From: Pantanalinema sp. GBBB05
GTDB lineage: Bacteria > Cyanobacteriota > Cyanobacteriia > Leptolyngbyales > Leptolyngbyaceae
NCBI GenBank assembly: GCA_016743235.1
Contig: VRZD01000006.1
Span: 1-64,000, forward strand
Length of the DNA: 64,000 nucleotides
Direction: 5' to 3'
The position numbers and the translations under genes were made by a program. Under the pieces are notes generated by a model. The model saw only the letters and a program-made list of their open reading frames with translations, had not been told where the DNA came from and made no database searches. The stretch's first letter is position 1, and the number at the start of each line of letters is the position of its first letter. Below are positions 9,707 through 18,694 of the stretch, one piece after another.

Positions 9707-10579
9707 TTAACAATAGCTCAATAATTGGTCGATCATGCGATTGGCTTGCCCTGCATAGCTGCCGCCAAATAGATTGAAGTGATTGAGGATGTGGTAAAGG
9801 TTATAGAGAATTTTGCGCTGTTGATAGCCAGCACCCAACGGAAACGCTTGGTTGTATCCCTGGTAGAAGGCTGTAGGAAAACCGCCGAAGAGTTCGGTCA
9901 TGGCGAGATCAACTTCGCGATCGCCGTAGTAAGTGGCTGGATCAAAGATGACAGGTTCTCCGGTTTGAGCGATCGCCGCATTGCCTGACCACAAATCACC
10001 ATGAACGAGCGAGGGGATGGGGGTGTGACCTGCCAACAGTTGTGGAATTGTCGCTAATAACTGGTTGCCTTTCGGGAAATGACCGCCTCGCCGTTGACCT
10101 AATTGCAACTGGTAGCCAATCCGGTGTTCTGTCCAAAATTCTGTCCAATCTGCTGTCCAGGTGTTGATTTGGGGAGTGGAGCCGATCGTATTCTCTTGCT
10201 GCCAGCCAAACCCGGAATCGCTGGTATGACGATGCATGGCGGCTAGTTGGTGTCCCATCGCTTCCCAGGCAGTGGCACTATTAGACCGACCAAATTCCAG
10301 CCATTCCAGTACTAGATAGGCAGAATTTCCGGCGGTGCCCCAACAAATTGGGTGAGGGACTCGGATGGTTTGGGTAGCGACCATTTGCTTCAGTCCAGCT
10401 GCTTCCGCTGTAAACATTGCCCGTTGGGAAGCCTGATTGAGTTTGACGAAATAGGTACGATCGCCATCAGAAACCGCGTAGCCAGAATTGATGCACCCGC
10501 CCCCGATCGATCGAGGATTGTTGGGCTGAAACGGTTTACCTGTAACCTGGCTAATTTGCGCGGCGATATCGTTCCACAT
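9707..10579 (-). CDS. Fructosamine/ketosamine-3-kinase family protein
   Basis: Member of the FN3K-like branch of the aminoglycoside-phosphotransferase fold, which phosphorylates sugar adducts (ketosamines, ribulosamines) on proteins and small molecules as a deglycation step. The 290 residues show the Gly-rich loop GGGCINSGY, the ATP lysine in YFVKLN, the catalytic loop HGDLWSGN (about 193-200) and the metal-binding Asp in FDPATYYGDREVDLAM. Size and motif order match the family. It converges on the SIS-domain gene, with only 5 bases between the stops. No Shine-Dalgarno is obvious before the ATG. The natural substrate in bacteria is unproven. Confidence 0.9.
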   Translation of the reverse strand: MWNDIAAQISQVTGKPFQPNNPRSIGGGCINSGYAVSDGDRTYFVKLNQASQRAMFTAEAAGLKQMVATQTIRVPHPICWGTAGNSAYLVLEWLEFGRSNSATAWEAMGHQLAAMHRHTSDSGFGWQQENTIGSTPQINTWTADWTEFWTEHRIGYQLQLGQRRGGHFPKGNQLLATIPQLLAGHTPIPSLVHGDLWSGNAAIAQTGEPVIFDPATYYGDREVDLAMTELFGGFPTAFYQGYNQAFPLGAGYQQRKILYNLYHILNHFNLFGGSYAGQANRMIDQLLSYC

Positions 10580-10625
10580 AATTGCTGAGGGGCTGATTAG
10601 TTTCAGACATCAGCATACAGAACGA

Positions 10626-11408
10626 TCAGGCTTCTTTGAAGAAGCGAATAATTTCGCGCACATGTTCCAGCATCTGCCCATCGGTGCTAAGTTGGGCGAT
10701 CGCGGTACGGGCTTCGCGGGAGAGGCGATCGTGTTCAGCTTGATTAGTGGCTTTCAAATCTTCGTGGGCAGAACTGAGTTGGCTCAAGTCCTGCCGGAGG
10801 GCAGTGAGGGTGCGTTGTTGCGTCGCGACCAGGCTATCGGGATGTTCAGTGTTCAGTTGATATTCCATCGTTTGTAAGCGATCGCTAAGTTGATGGACGC
10901 GATCGCGCAGTTCGACAATATCTTCGCGAGGATACTTAAAGGTTTGCCCAATATTGCTTAATCGAGATGCCAAATATTCATACAGTCCGACGGCGGGACG
11001 GAGAGCGGTTAATAGTAAGGCGGCTCCGGAACTGTAATAGCCGATCGCGCTGACTCCAGTAGCGGCGAGTAAATAGAGTCCTAATGCTGAAAATAAATGT
11101 AAGGCAATGGCAGCCCAGAGCGATCGTTGAGCTAATTGTTGGACGTAGCGGAGTTGTTGGCGATCGACAGTAATGCCAATGGTTTGGGATTCGGCGGCTT
11201 CTGCTAGTACGGCTTTGGCTCCGAAATGAATATTCCAGGGTACGGTGACAATTACCAGTAACCACCAGAAGCTAGCGGCGCCAATTAACCAATCGAGAAA
11301 ATTACCCGTTGGGATATGCAGCCAATGCAGAATGGCGAATACCAGCAAAATTAGGATCGCCAGGACAGACGTAAAGCTGAGGAAACCAGTGGTTTCACGC
11401 GAATTCAT
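10626..11408 (-). CDS. Conserved-looking membrane protein with C-terminal coiled coil
   Basis: I do not recognise a named family. The protein has two hydrophobic hairpins: FLSFTSVLAILILLVFAILH plus WLIGAASFWWLLVIVTV, then another pair around AIALHLFSALGLYLL and AIGYYSSGAALLL. A long charged, heptad-like helix (EDIVELRDRVHQLSDRLQ onward) fills the last third, suggesting a membrane-anchored coiled coil in the cytoplasm. The frame is open to a TTG at 11492, with ATGs at 11444 and 11408. None has a strong ribosome site; 11408 starts just before the first membrane segment and has AGG 8 bases upstream. The gene follows the M16 peptidase by about 20 to 110 bases on the same strand and may be co-transcribed with it. 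Confidence 0.7.
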   Translation of the reverse strand: MNSRETTGFLSFTSVLAILILLVFAILHWLHIPTGNFLDWLIGAASFWWLLVIVTVPWNIHFGAKAVLAEAAESQTIGITVDRQQLRYVQQLAQRSLWAAIALHLFSALGLYLLAATGVSAIGYYSSGAALLLTALRPAVGLYEYLASRLSNIGQTFKYPREDIVELRDRVHQLSDRLQTMEYQLNTEHPDSLVATQQRTLTALRQDLSQLSSAHEDLKATNQAEHDRLSREARTAIAQLSTDGQMLEHVREIIRFFKEA

Positions 11409-11514
11409 ATCAATAACCTGTGGAGGGAACTCTGCCTCCATCATGGACTGAGGTAATTGAGTGAATTGAATTTCGCTGTGGCAGTTCGCCAAGCTTCACG
11501 GTGGCAATCTGAGA

Positions 11515-12810
11515 CTACGATTCCGGTTTAATCACCACGACTCCATAAACATCAGGAGATAAATACTGTTGCGCTGCCTGTTGTAGAGCTTCTGCCTCGA
11601 TCGAATTAATATAACTGGGGTAGTGCAGAGCTGGGGTGAGATCCCCTAGCAGCGTGTGATAGTAGCCGTAGAGTCCTGAGCGATCACTGGGAGTTTCATT
11701 GCCGAAAATAAAATGATTGGCAACGCGGGTTTTAACTCGGTCAATTTCTGATGCAGCGATCAAGTCATTGTGTAAAGCCCGAATGTGAGCGGCGATCGCG
11801 GCTTCCACTGCCGGAACATTCTCAGTCGGCAGTTGCGCTGAGATATAAAAAGCGCCCTGATGCTGATAGGTAATGTTGCTAGCCGAAATGTTGGATACTA
11901 AGCCGCGCTGTTCGCGTAAATCTTGTACCAGACGAGAGGTGCGACCATGCCCCAGGATGGCCGCGATCATGTCCAGAGCATAGGTTTGTTCCAATAGGTT
12001 TAGCCCAGGAACCCGCCAGGTCATAATCAAGCGGGCTTGTTGCAAGCTGGGATCGCTGATTTCCCGCCGAGTAATGGTGGTAAAGGGCGCTTCGGGCAAC
12101 CAGGAAAAATTACCAGGATGGTTGGAATAGTCTTTGCCTTGAGTCGCTTGAGTAAAGCTATCTTCAACGATTTGAATTAATTGCTCGACCGGCAGATTGC
12201 CGACTACAGCCGCCGTGATCGATCGCGGTTGATACCACTCAGCATGGAAATCCCGCATTTGTTGGGCAGTCAGGTGCTCAATGACCTCCGATGGACCGAG
12301 AACCTGGCGGCGATAGGGCAACCGTTCAAAGGTGATTTCGCTAGTATGTTGAAAGGTGCGGCGACGAGGATTATCCTGCGATCGCCGGATTTCTTCTAGG
12401 ACAACATGCCGTTCGCGCTCAAACCCATCATCGGGAATGCGAGGATTCATCACGACATCGACTTGCAATGGAGCCAGATCCGCGAAATCTTTGGGAGCGG
12501 TAGTGATGTAGTAGTGGGTGTAGTCCTGGCTGGTAGCCGCATTGGTAACAGCTCCCCGTTGTTCGATCAAGCGCTCAAACTCTCCACTTTGGAGGCGATC
12601 GGTGCCCTTAAACACCATGTGTTCCAAAAAATGTGCCATACCATTGATCGGATCGGGTTCGATCGCGGAGCCAACCTTCAGCCAAATATTCAGGTTAACG
12701 GCAGCAATAGGCATCTGTTCTGCCACGATCGTTAGACCATTGGCTAACCGATGGACTGTAGGTGCATTTAAAGGTTGGGTTACGGGAGATTTGAGCAGGG
12801 TCGCTGTCAT
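11515..12810 (-). CDS. M16 family zinc peptidase
   Basis: An insulinase/processing-peptidase-type zinc protease. The inverted motif HxxEH is intact (His60-Phe-Leu-Glu63-His64), followed by the downstream Glu-rich helix RERHVVLEEIRRSQDNP that supplies the third ligand. The 431 residues match the single-chain PqqL/YmxG-type members, with the active M16 domain first and a second, inactive M16 domain (from about 190) containing the usual RTSRLVQDLREQRGL segment. No signal peptide is visible, so it is probably cytoplasmic. Cyanobacteria often carry two M16 genes side by side (active and inactive partners). Only one is here, next to a membrane coiled-coil protein. The substrate is unknown. Confidence 0.92.
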   Translation of the reverse strand: MTATLLKSPVTQPLNAPTVHRLANGLTIVAEQMPIAAVNLNIWLKVGSAIEPDPINGMAHFLEHMVFKGTDRLQSGEFERLIEQRGAVTNAATSQDYTHYYITTAPKDFADLAPLQVDVVMNPRIPDDGFERERHVVLEEIRRSQDNPRRRTFQHTSEITFERLPYRRQVLGPSEVIEHLTAQQMRDFHAEWYQPRSITAAVVGNLPVEQLIQIVEDSFTQATQGKDYSNHPGNFSWLPEAPFTTITRREISDPSLQQARLIMTWRVPGLNLLEQTYALDMIAAILGHGRTSRLVQDLREQRGLVSNISASNITYQHQGAFYISAQLPTENVPAVEAAIAAHIRALHNDLIAASEIDRVKTRVANHFIFGNETPSDRSGLYGYYHTLLGDLTPALHYPSYINSIEAEALQQAAQQYLSPDVYGVVVIKPES

Positions 12811-13087
12811 GCTATGCCCCAGAAAGGGTGTTCTTCATCCATCTTAACTCTATCGACCCTGGCAACTGTCATCTCTAATTGCCCTTTAATCTATAGTTCA
12901 TCTAAAGTTAGCCACCATTCTAAGAATGCCTCCCTAAGATAGAAGGTGGAATGCCGGGGAGGATTAGACACTAAAGATCACCGTGAAGAAACTGTAATGA
13001 AACACAAACAATCACGATTTTGATGGTTTGGCTTAGTTCGTTGCTATTCTCCGGATTCCCTGAGTTGTCTATCGGGAGGTTATATCA

Positions 13088-14146
13088 GTGGTTGACGCTC
13101 ACCCATCGCTAGACCATGAATACGCCCTGGATCGTGACTGTACAACCTTGGCGCGTCATGTTCTCCAGCAGTTACATAGTTTTGCTCCAGATGCTCAAGA
13201 TTTGAGTGCCTTAATGAATCGGATTGCGCTGGCGGGTAAGTTAATTGCTCGTCGCCTCAGCCGAGCGGGTCTGATGGAAGGGGTGTTGGGCTTTACGGGG
13301 GAAATGAATGTGCAGGGCGAGTCCGTCAAAAAGATGGATGTTTATGCCAATCAGGTGTTTATTTCGGCGTTCAAGCAAAGCGGTTTAGTCTGTCGCTTAG
13401 CGTCGGAAGAGATGGAAAACCCATATTACATCCCGGAAAACTGCCCGATCGGACGATATACGCTGCTTTACGACCCGATCGATGGCTCTACTAATCTGGA
13501 CATTAACAGTAATGTAGGATCCATCTTTTCCATCCGGCAACAAGAGGGGGTGGATGCTGATGGATCAGCGAAAGATCTCCTGCAAGACGGACATAAACAA
13601 CTGGCAGCAGGGTACATCCTGTATGGACCGAGTACGATGCTGGTTTACTCGATGGGTCGAGGGGTGCATGCCTTTACGCTTGATCCCAGCTTAGGCGAGT
13701 TTATTCTGTCGAACGAAGATATTCGTGTCCCAGAACACGGTCCGATTTATAGCGTCAACGAAGGTAACTTCTGGCAATGGGATGAATCCATTCGGGACTA
13801 CATTCGCTATGTACATCGGCATGAAGGCTACACTGCCCGGTATAGCGGCGCTCTAGTGGGCGACTTCCACCGAATTCTGTTTCAAGGCGGTGTATTTCTC
13901 TATCCCGGTACGGTGAAAAAGCCAGAAGGGAAATTGCGCTTGCTCTACGAAACTGCCCCTTTGGCATTCTTAATTGAGCAGGCAGGGGGACGCGCCAGCA
14001 CAGGGGCGCAAAATATCATGGATGTGATTCCCGAAAAACTTCATGCCCGTACCCCATTAATTATTGGCAGTCCAGAGGATGTGGCGTTAGTGGAATCATT
14101 TATTACCGAGCGGGCACGGGAACAAGAAGAAATTGTGCGGCGCTAG
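13088..14146 (+). CDS. fbp: Fructose-1,6-bisphosphatase, class I
   Basis: Hydrolyses fructose-1,6-bisphosphate to fructose-6-phosphate. The metal and substrate motif [20 protein letters not shown] is intact, with an acidic LASEEMENP before it and the C-terminal [18 protein letters not shown] of class I enzymes. Length is 352 residues. The start is GTG 13088, preceded by GGGAGG at an 8-base spacing. It heads fbp-tal-zwf-opcA, an order known in filamentous cyanobacteria, where these genes supply NADPH in the dark and in heterocysts. Tal follows after 24 bases, so the two are probably one transcript. Calvin-cycle work is usually done by the unrelated GlpX-type enzyme, so this copy may serve the oxidative pentose phosphate cycle. 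Confidence 0.95.
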   Translation: MVDAHPSLDHEYALDRDCTTLARHVLQQLHSFAPDAQDLSALMNRIALAGKLIARRLSRAGLMEGVLGFTGEMNVQGESVKKMDVYANQVFISAFKQSGLVCRLASEEMENPYYIPENCPIGRYTLLYDPIDGSTNLDINSNVGSIFSIRQQEGVDADGSAKDLLQDGHKQLAAGYILYGPSTMLVYSMGRGVHAFTLDPSLGEFILSNEDIRVPEHGPIYSVNEGNFWQWDESIRDYIRYVHRHEGYTARYSGALVGDFHRILFQGGVFLYPGTVKKPEGKLRLLYETAPLAFLIEQAGGRASTGAQNIMDVIPEKLHARTPLIIGSPEDVALVESFITERAREQEEIVRR

Positions 14147-14170
14147 CTATTTATTGAGGGAGCCAGAATA

Positions 14171-15313
14171 ATGACAAATCACTTAGCCGAGATTGGAGAA
14201 TTGGGTCAAAGTATCTGGATGGATAATTTGACTCGCGATTTAATTCGATCGGGCGACTTAAAACAAATGATCGAAACCCGAGCCTTACGGGGGATCACGT
14301 CCAATCCTGCCATTTTTGAAAAAGCGATCGCAGGCAATGCGATTTACGACGATGCGATCGAAACGGGGATGCGAGCTGGGAAACCACTGCAAGAGATTTA
14401 TGAATCGCTGATTTTTGAAGATATTCGTCATGCTTGCGATATTTTCTTCCCGATTTATGAATCCTCAGGTGGGTTAGATGGCTATATCAGCATCGAAGTG
14501 CCACCGATTATTGCCCGTGATACCCAAAAAACGATCGATGAAGCCCGCCGTTACTACCGGGAAATTGGCAAACCTAATGTCATGATCAAAATTCCTGGTA
14601 CCGCTGAAGGTTTACCAGCGGTGGAACAGGCGATTAGTGAAGGGATCAATGTCAACGTAACGCTGCTATTTTCGGTGACTAGCTATATCGAAACCGCTTG
14701 GGCGTATATTCGGGGTTTGGAAGCTCGGGCAGCGAAAGGCGAGGATATTAGTAAACTTGCTTCGGTTGCCAGTTTTTTCCTTAGCCGCATTGACATCAAA
14801 ATTGATGACTTGATTGACTCCCGGTTAAAACAGGGGGCTCCTGATCAGAATGTTCGAGCCAAACTGGAAGCGATTAAAGGAAAAGTAGCGATCGCTAATG
14901 CAAAAATCGCTTACCAGGAGTATAAGAACATCATCCAGACCGATCGCTGGCAAGCCCTAGCGGCTAAAGGAGCCAATGTGCAACGCCTGCTCTGGGCTAG
15001 CACCAGTACCAAAAATCCCCATTACAGCGATGTCATGTATGTGGATGAACTGGTTGGTCCGGAAACGGTGAATACTCTGCCACCTGCGACGATCGAAGCC
15101 TGCGCTGACCATTGTGATGTGGCAAATCGGATCGAGTCTCATGTGGATGAAGCCTATCGCTTAATCGACAGCCTCAAAGATCCGGATGTCAACATTGACA
15201 TCGATCAAATTATGGATGAACTGCTGGCTGAAGGAATCGACAAATTCATTCAACCGTTTGAATCCCTAATGGAATCCCTGGAGAACAAAGTCAAACAATT
15301 AGCTACCGTCTAA
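14171..15313 (+). CDS. tal: Transaldolase
   Basis: Transfers a dihydroxyacetone unit between sedoheptulose-7-phosphate and glyceraldehyde-3-phosphate in the non-oxidative pentose phosphate pathway. The Schiff-base lysine is Lys140 in VMIKIPGT, followed by the signature NVNVTLLFSVTSYIETA. At 380 residues it belongs to the long type seen in cyanobacteria and actinobacteria rather than the 220-residue TalC type. GAGGGAG lies 8 bases before the ATG. It sits directly behind fbp. A 285-base gap holding a dispersed repeat separates it from zwf, so zwf may have its own promoter. Confidence 0.96.
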   Translation: MTNHLAEIGELGQSIWMDNLTRDLIRSGDLKQMIETRALRGITSNPAIFEKAIAGNAIYDDAIETGMRAGKPLQEIYESLIFEDIRHACDIFFPIYESSGGLDGYISIEVPPIIARDTQKTIDEARRYYREIGKPNVMIKIPGTAEGLPAVEQAISEGINVNVTLLFSVTSYIETAWAYIRGLEARAAKGEDISKLASVASFFLSRIDIKIDDLIDSRLKQGAPDQNVRAKLEAIKGKVAIANAKIAYQEYKNIIQTDRWQALAAKGANVQRLLWASTSTKNPHYSDVMYVDELVGPETVNTLPPATIEACADHCDVANRIESHVDEAYRLIDSLKDPDVNIDIDQIMDELLAEGIDKFIQPFESLMESLENKVKQLATV

Positions 15314-15404
15314 GGATGTTTGAACAGGTCAGATGGATCTCATGGTCAGCATTTAACGATACCCTTACCCCCCTTAACAAGCTACGGTGTACACACAAGT
15401 CGAG

Positions 15405-15495
15405 TTGATCCTCCCCAACCCTCCTTAACAAGGAGGGAGCCAAGCCAAAGATGTTCAAAGTCCCCCTTTTTAAGGGGGATTTAGGGGGATCTCAA
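15405..15495. repeat. Dispersed palindromic repeat between tal and zwf
   Basis: Two inverted repeats lie in tandem. CCCTCCTT (15419-15426) pairs with AAGGAGGG (15430-15437), and TCCCCCTT (15461-15468) pairs with AAGGGGGA (15472-15479), followed by the direct echo TTAGGGGGATC. A related CCCCCCTTAACAAG occurs just upstream near 15368. This matches the AAGGGGGATTTAGGGGGATC style of element scattered through many cyanobacterial intergenic regions. It codes for nothing and could form a hairpin in RNA. Confidence 0.75.
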
Positions 15496-15597
15496 AGTAT
15501 ATTTCTGCTAATCCCTAGCTCAAGGAATTTAGTAAGTCATCGCTTCCTTACCTTCCCCATCACTCCTCCCCATCATCACTCACTCAACTAGCTACTT

Positions 15598-17127
15598 ATG
15601 GTCACTCTGCTCGAAAATCCATTACGTGTTGGCTTACAGCAAGACCGCGTCCCTGAACCCCAAATTTTGGTGATTTTTGGGGCATCGGGTGATCTGACCC
15701 AACGAAAACTGATCCCCGCGCTGTATCAAATGCGGCGGGAACGGCGATTACCGGCTCAGTTTACGGTCGTGGGTGTAGCGCGGCGAGAATGGAGCCACGA
15801 TTTCTTCCGCGAACATCTCCGGGAAGGCGTGGAACAGTTTGGTAGTGGTCTAGGTGCTGAAGCGATCTGGGAGGATTTTGCCAAAGGCATTTTCTACTTC
15901 CCGGGTGATATCGACCAGCAAGAGAGCTACCAGAAACTCAAAGCCTTTCTGAGTGAACTGGATGCCCAACGTGGTACCTTGGGCAATCGGGTTTTTTACC
16001 TGTCTGTCGCTCCTAAGTTTTTTGGCGAAGCGGTGCAACAATTGGGAACTGCGGGAATGTTGCCTGATCCCCACAAGCAGCGGATTGTGATTGAAAAACC
16101 GTTTGGGCGGGACTTAGGGACAGCTCAGGCACTAAATTATGTCGTGCAGAATGTCTGTAGCGAAGAACAAATTTACCGGATTGATCATTATCTCGGTAAA
16201 GAAACGGTGCAAAACCTGATGGTATTTCGGTTTGCTAACGCCATTTTTGAACCGTTATGGAATCGACAATTTGTTGATCATATTCAGATCACGGTGGCAG
16301 AAACCGTTGGACTGGAAGGACGGGCAGGATATTATGAAACTTCCGGTGCCCTACGGGACATGGTGCAAAACCACATCATGCAACTGTTCTGCTTGATTGC
16401 GATGGAACCACCGAGCGGATTGGATGCGGATAGTATTCGCAACGAAAAGGTGAAAGTGTTGCAAGCAACTCACCTAGCTGATCTGCATGACATCAGCTTT
16501 TCTGCCATTCGGGGACAATATACGAATGGTTGGATGAAAGGCAAAGCAGTTCCCGGCTATCGAGAAGAGGAAGGGGCATCTCCAGAATCGACGACACCCA
16601 CTTATGCCGCACTGAAGCTTCATATTGATAACTGGCGCTGGAAGGGTGTACCCATTTATATGCGAACGGGTAAACGGATGCCCCGGAAGCTGACGGAAAT
16701 TTCGATTCAGTACAAAGAAGTACCCTTCCTGATGTTCCAATCGGCGGCGAAACAAGTTAGTCCCAATACCTTGGTACTCCGAATTCAGCCGGATGAAGGG
16801 ATTTCGCTGCGGTTTGAAGTGAAAACACCGGGAAATTCGCTCCGCACCCGATCGGTAGATATGGATTTCCGCTATGACACGGCTTTTGGTCAGCCCAATA
16901 CTGATGCCTACAGTCGCTTGCTGGTGGACTGCATGTTAGGCGATCAAACGCTGTTTACCCGAGGCGATGAAGTCGAAGCTTCCTGGCGGATTCTCACCCC
17001 GTTGTTATCAGCCTGGGATGCACCGGCGCCACCCGAATCGATTCCATTGTATGAAGCAGGAACCTGGGGACCAGTGGAAGCTGAATTGTTGTTGAACCGG
17101 GACGGGCGAAACTGGCGGCGATTATAA
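15598..17127 (+). CDS. zwf: Glucose-6-phosphate dehydrogenase
   Basis: First enzyme of the oxidative pentose phosphate pathway; yields NADPH and 6-phosphogluconolactone. The nucleotide-binding loop is [18 protein letters not shown] (residues about 25-42), and the catalytic motif RIDHYLGKE lies near residue 195. The C-terminal substrate domain has [11 protein letters not shown]. At 509 residues it is normal size. The ATG at 15598 has no Shine-Dalgarno, and the preceding bases are a C/T/A simple-sequence tract. It is followed after 98 bases by opcA, the allosteric partner needed for full activity in cyanobacteria. The enzyme is redox controlled in this phylum: inactive when reduced in light, active when oxidised in the dark. 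Confidence 0.97.
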   Translation: MVTLLENPLRVGLQQDRVPEPQILVIFGASGDLTQRKLIPALYQMRRERRLPAQFTVVGVARREWSHDFFREHLREGVEQFGSGLGAEAIWEDFAKGIFYFPGDIDQQESYQKLKAFLSELDAQRGTLGNRVFYLSVAPKFFGEAVQQLGTAGMLPDPHKQRIVIEKPFGRDLGTAQALNYVVQNVCSEEQIYRIDHYLGKETVQNLMVFRFANAIFEPLWNRQFVDHIQITVAETVGLEGRAGYYETSGALRDMVQNHIMQLFCLIAMEPPSGLDADSIRNEKVKVLQATHLADLHDISFSAIRGQYTNGWMKGKAVPGYREEEGASPESTTPTYAALKLHIDNWRWKGVPIYMRTGKRMPRKLTEISIQYKEVPFLMFQSAAKQVSPNTLVLRIQPDEGISLRFEVKTPGNSLRTRSVDMDFRYDTAFGQPNTDAYSRLLVDCMLGDQTLFTRGDEVEASWRILTPLLSAWDAPAPPESIPLYEAGTWGPVEAELLLNRDGRNWRRL

Positions 17128-17225
17128 GCAGGGGGATAAATCTGTTCTCACCCTACGGCTTCATCCTGGCACACGATCGATGGCAGATTGCTAACCATTC
17201 ACTACTATCAATGAGTTACTGACCT

Positions 17226-18569
17226 ATGACAACCACTCCCCTTGTTGCCCTGCAAAAACCGAAAGATATTTCCCTGGATGAAATTGAGGCAGAACTGAGT
17301 GCGATTTGGCATAGCCAGAGCGGTGATAAAGGGACGCCTCTGGCAACCAGGGCCTCGACCTTTAGTATTGTGATCTACGAGCCAGAAGAATTTCAGCAAT
17401 TACTGGCTGTGCTGGGATTCTATAAAGGGGCGATCGATGGCATTCACGGTCCAATGACGAAAGAAGCAGTCGAACTGGCTCAGAAAGCCTATGGCTTAAA
17501 AATTAATGGTCGCGTGGATCATGAAACGCTGGCACGCCTGCGGCAAGAAGTGGCGAATTTGCCGCCTGATCGCCTGAAGATTACTAATCCCAACATGCGT
17601 GGTTTTAGTGTTAGCGAGGCGATCGCCGCTCAGAATCCCTGTCGGATCATTACTCTGTGTCCTACCTTGGGTGCAGATGAGGGGGTAACGGCAGAAGTCT
17701 CCGCCTACTGCCCAGTGCAAAAGAGCGGCAAAAGTAACTTGATTTGCTGCGAATACATTACCCTGCGGGGTACAAAAGCGGCACTGAATCGCGTGGGCGA
17801 TCTGGTGACATCGTTACTCATTCCAGATTTACCCAAATTTGTCTGGTGGAAGGCAACACCCAACCCGGAGCAAGAACTATTTAAGCGTCTAGTCGATCAG
17901 TGTCATTGTTTGATTTTGGATTCTTCTTATCACAGCAATCCTGAATCAGAGTTTGTCAAAATTCAGGAGTTGATGAACTCTAACACTTATATTGCTGACC
18001 TCAACTGGCATCGCCTATCAGTCTGGCAAGAATTGACCGCTTCTGCCTTTGATCCTCCCGAACGGCGATCGGCATTAGTTGATGTCGATCAGGTGACGAT
18101 CGATTATGAAAAAGGAAATGCGGCTCAAGCGTTGATGTTCCTGGGTTGGCTTGCCAGTCGCCTGGGTTGGCAACCGATCTCCTACACCGAATCGGGGGGG
18201 GATTATGACCTCAAACATATTACCTTTACGGGATATAACAGTCGCAAAATTGAAGCGGAACTAGCTGCCATTCCGACTGCCGATCCAGGGGAAATTATTG
18301 GGGATCTGATTGGTCTACGGCTGGCTTCCACTAATCTGCAAGCTGACTGTTGCACCATTCTCTGTTCAGAAACCACAGGTTGTATGCGGATGGAAGCAGG
18401 GGGTCGTGCCCAAGAAGCTCGCACTGAACAAGTGACGGCATCAAATGATCAGAAAGCTGAATTCCTCTTGAGTCAGCAATTACAGCGTTGGGGTCGGGAT
18501 GTGTTGTATGAAGAAAGTTTTGATGTAGCCGTGCAGATTGTGCAATTGCGTGGCAAGAGCAATCAATAG
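17226..18569 (+). CDS. opcA: OpcA, glucose-6-phosphate dehydrogenase assembly protein
   Basis: Allosteric activator of Zwf. The 447 residues carry an N-terminal peptidoglycan-binding-like three-helix segment (about 55-105: LAVLGFYKGAIDGIHGPMTK then YGLKINGRVDHETLARL) before the OpcA domain proper (LPKFVWWKATP and the Cys-rich end). Cysteines at 375, 376, 380 and 386 (CCTILCSETTGC) include a C-x5-C pair with the spacing of the pair that, as I recall, thioredoxin reduces in Anabaena OpcA. This would explain light/dark control of Zwf through OpcA. The ATG at 17226 lacks a clear ribosome site. It follows zwf on the same strand and is probably co-transcribed with it. Confidence 0.95.
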   Translation: MTTTPLVALQKPKDISLDEIEAELSAIWHSQSGDKGTPLATRASTFSIVIYEPEEFQQLLAVLGFYKGAIDGIHGPMTKEAVELAQKAYGLKINGRVDHETLARLRQEVANLPPDRLKITNPNMRGFSVSEAIAAQNPCRIITLCPTLGADEGVTAEVSAYCPVQKSGKSNLICCEYITLRGTKAALNRVGDLVTSLLIPDLPKFVWWKATPNPEQELFKRLVDQCHCLILDSSYHSNPESEFVKIQELMNSNTYIADLNWHRLSVWQELTASAFDPPERRSALVDVDQVTIDYEKGNAAQALMFLGWLASRLGWQPISYTESGGDYDLKHITFTGYNSRKIEAELAAIPTADPGEIIGDLIGLRLASTNLQADCCTILCSETTGCMRMEAGGRAQEARTEQVTASNDQKAEFLLSQQLQRWGRDVLYEESFDVAVQIVQLRGKSNQ

Positions 18570-18694
18570 ATAGTGAATCGTGGTCATTAAACAATGGACA
18601 ATGAAGAATTATCACTGTCAGTAGTTTCCATCTAATGCAGGATAGAGCTGCATCAGTGGCTTGATTTGATTGTTCTTTGTTCGTTGGCTAACTC

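Noticed and set aside
15405-15495. Possible insertion-sequence remnant between tal and zwf
   Set aside because: There are only short palindromes, with no transposase fragment or target duplication; a dispersed repeat explains it better.
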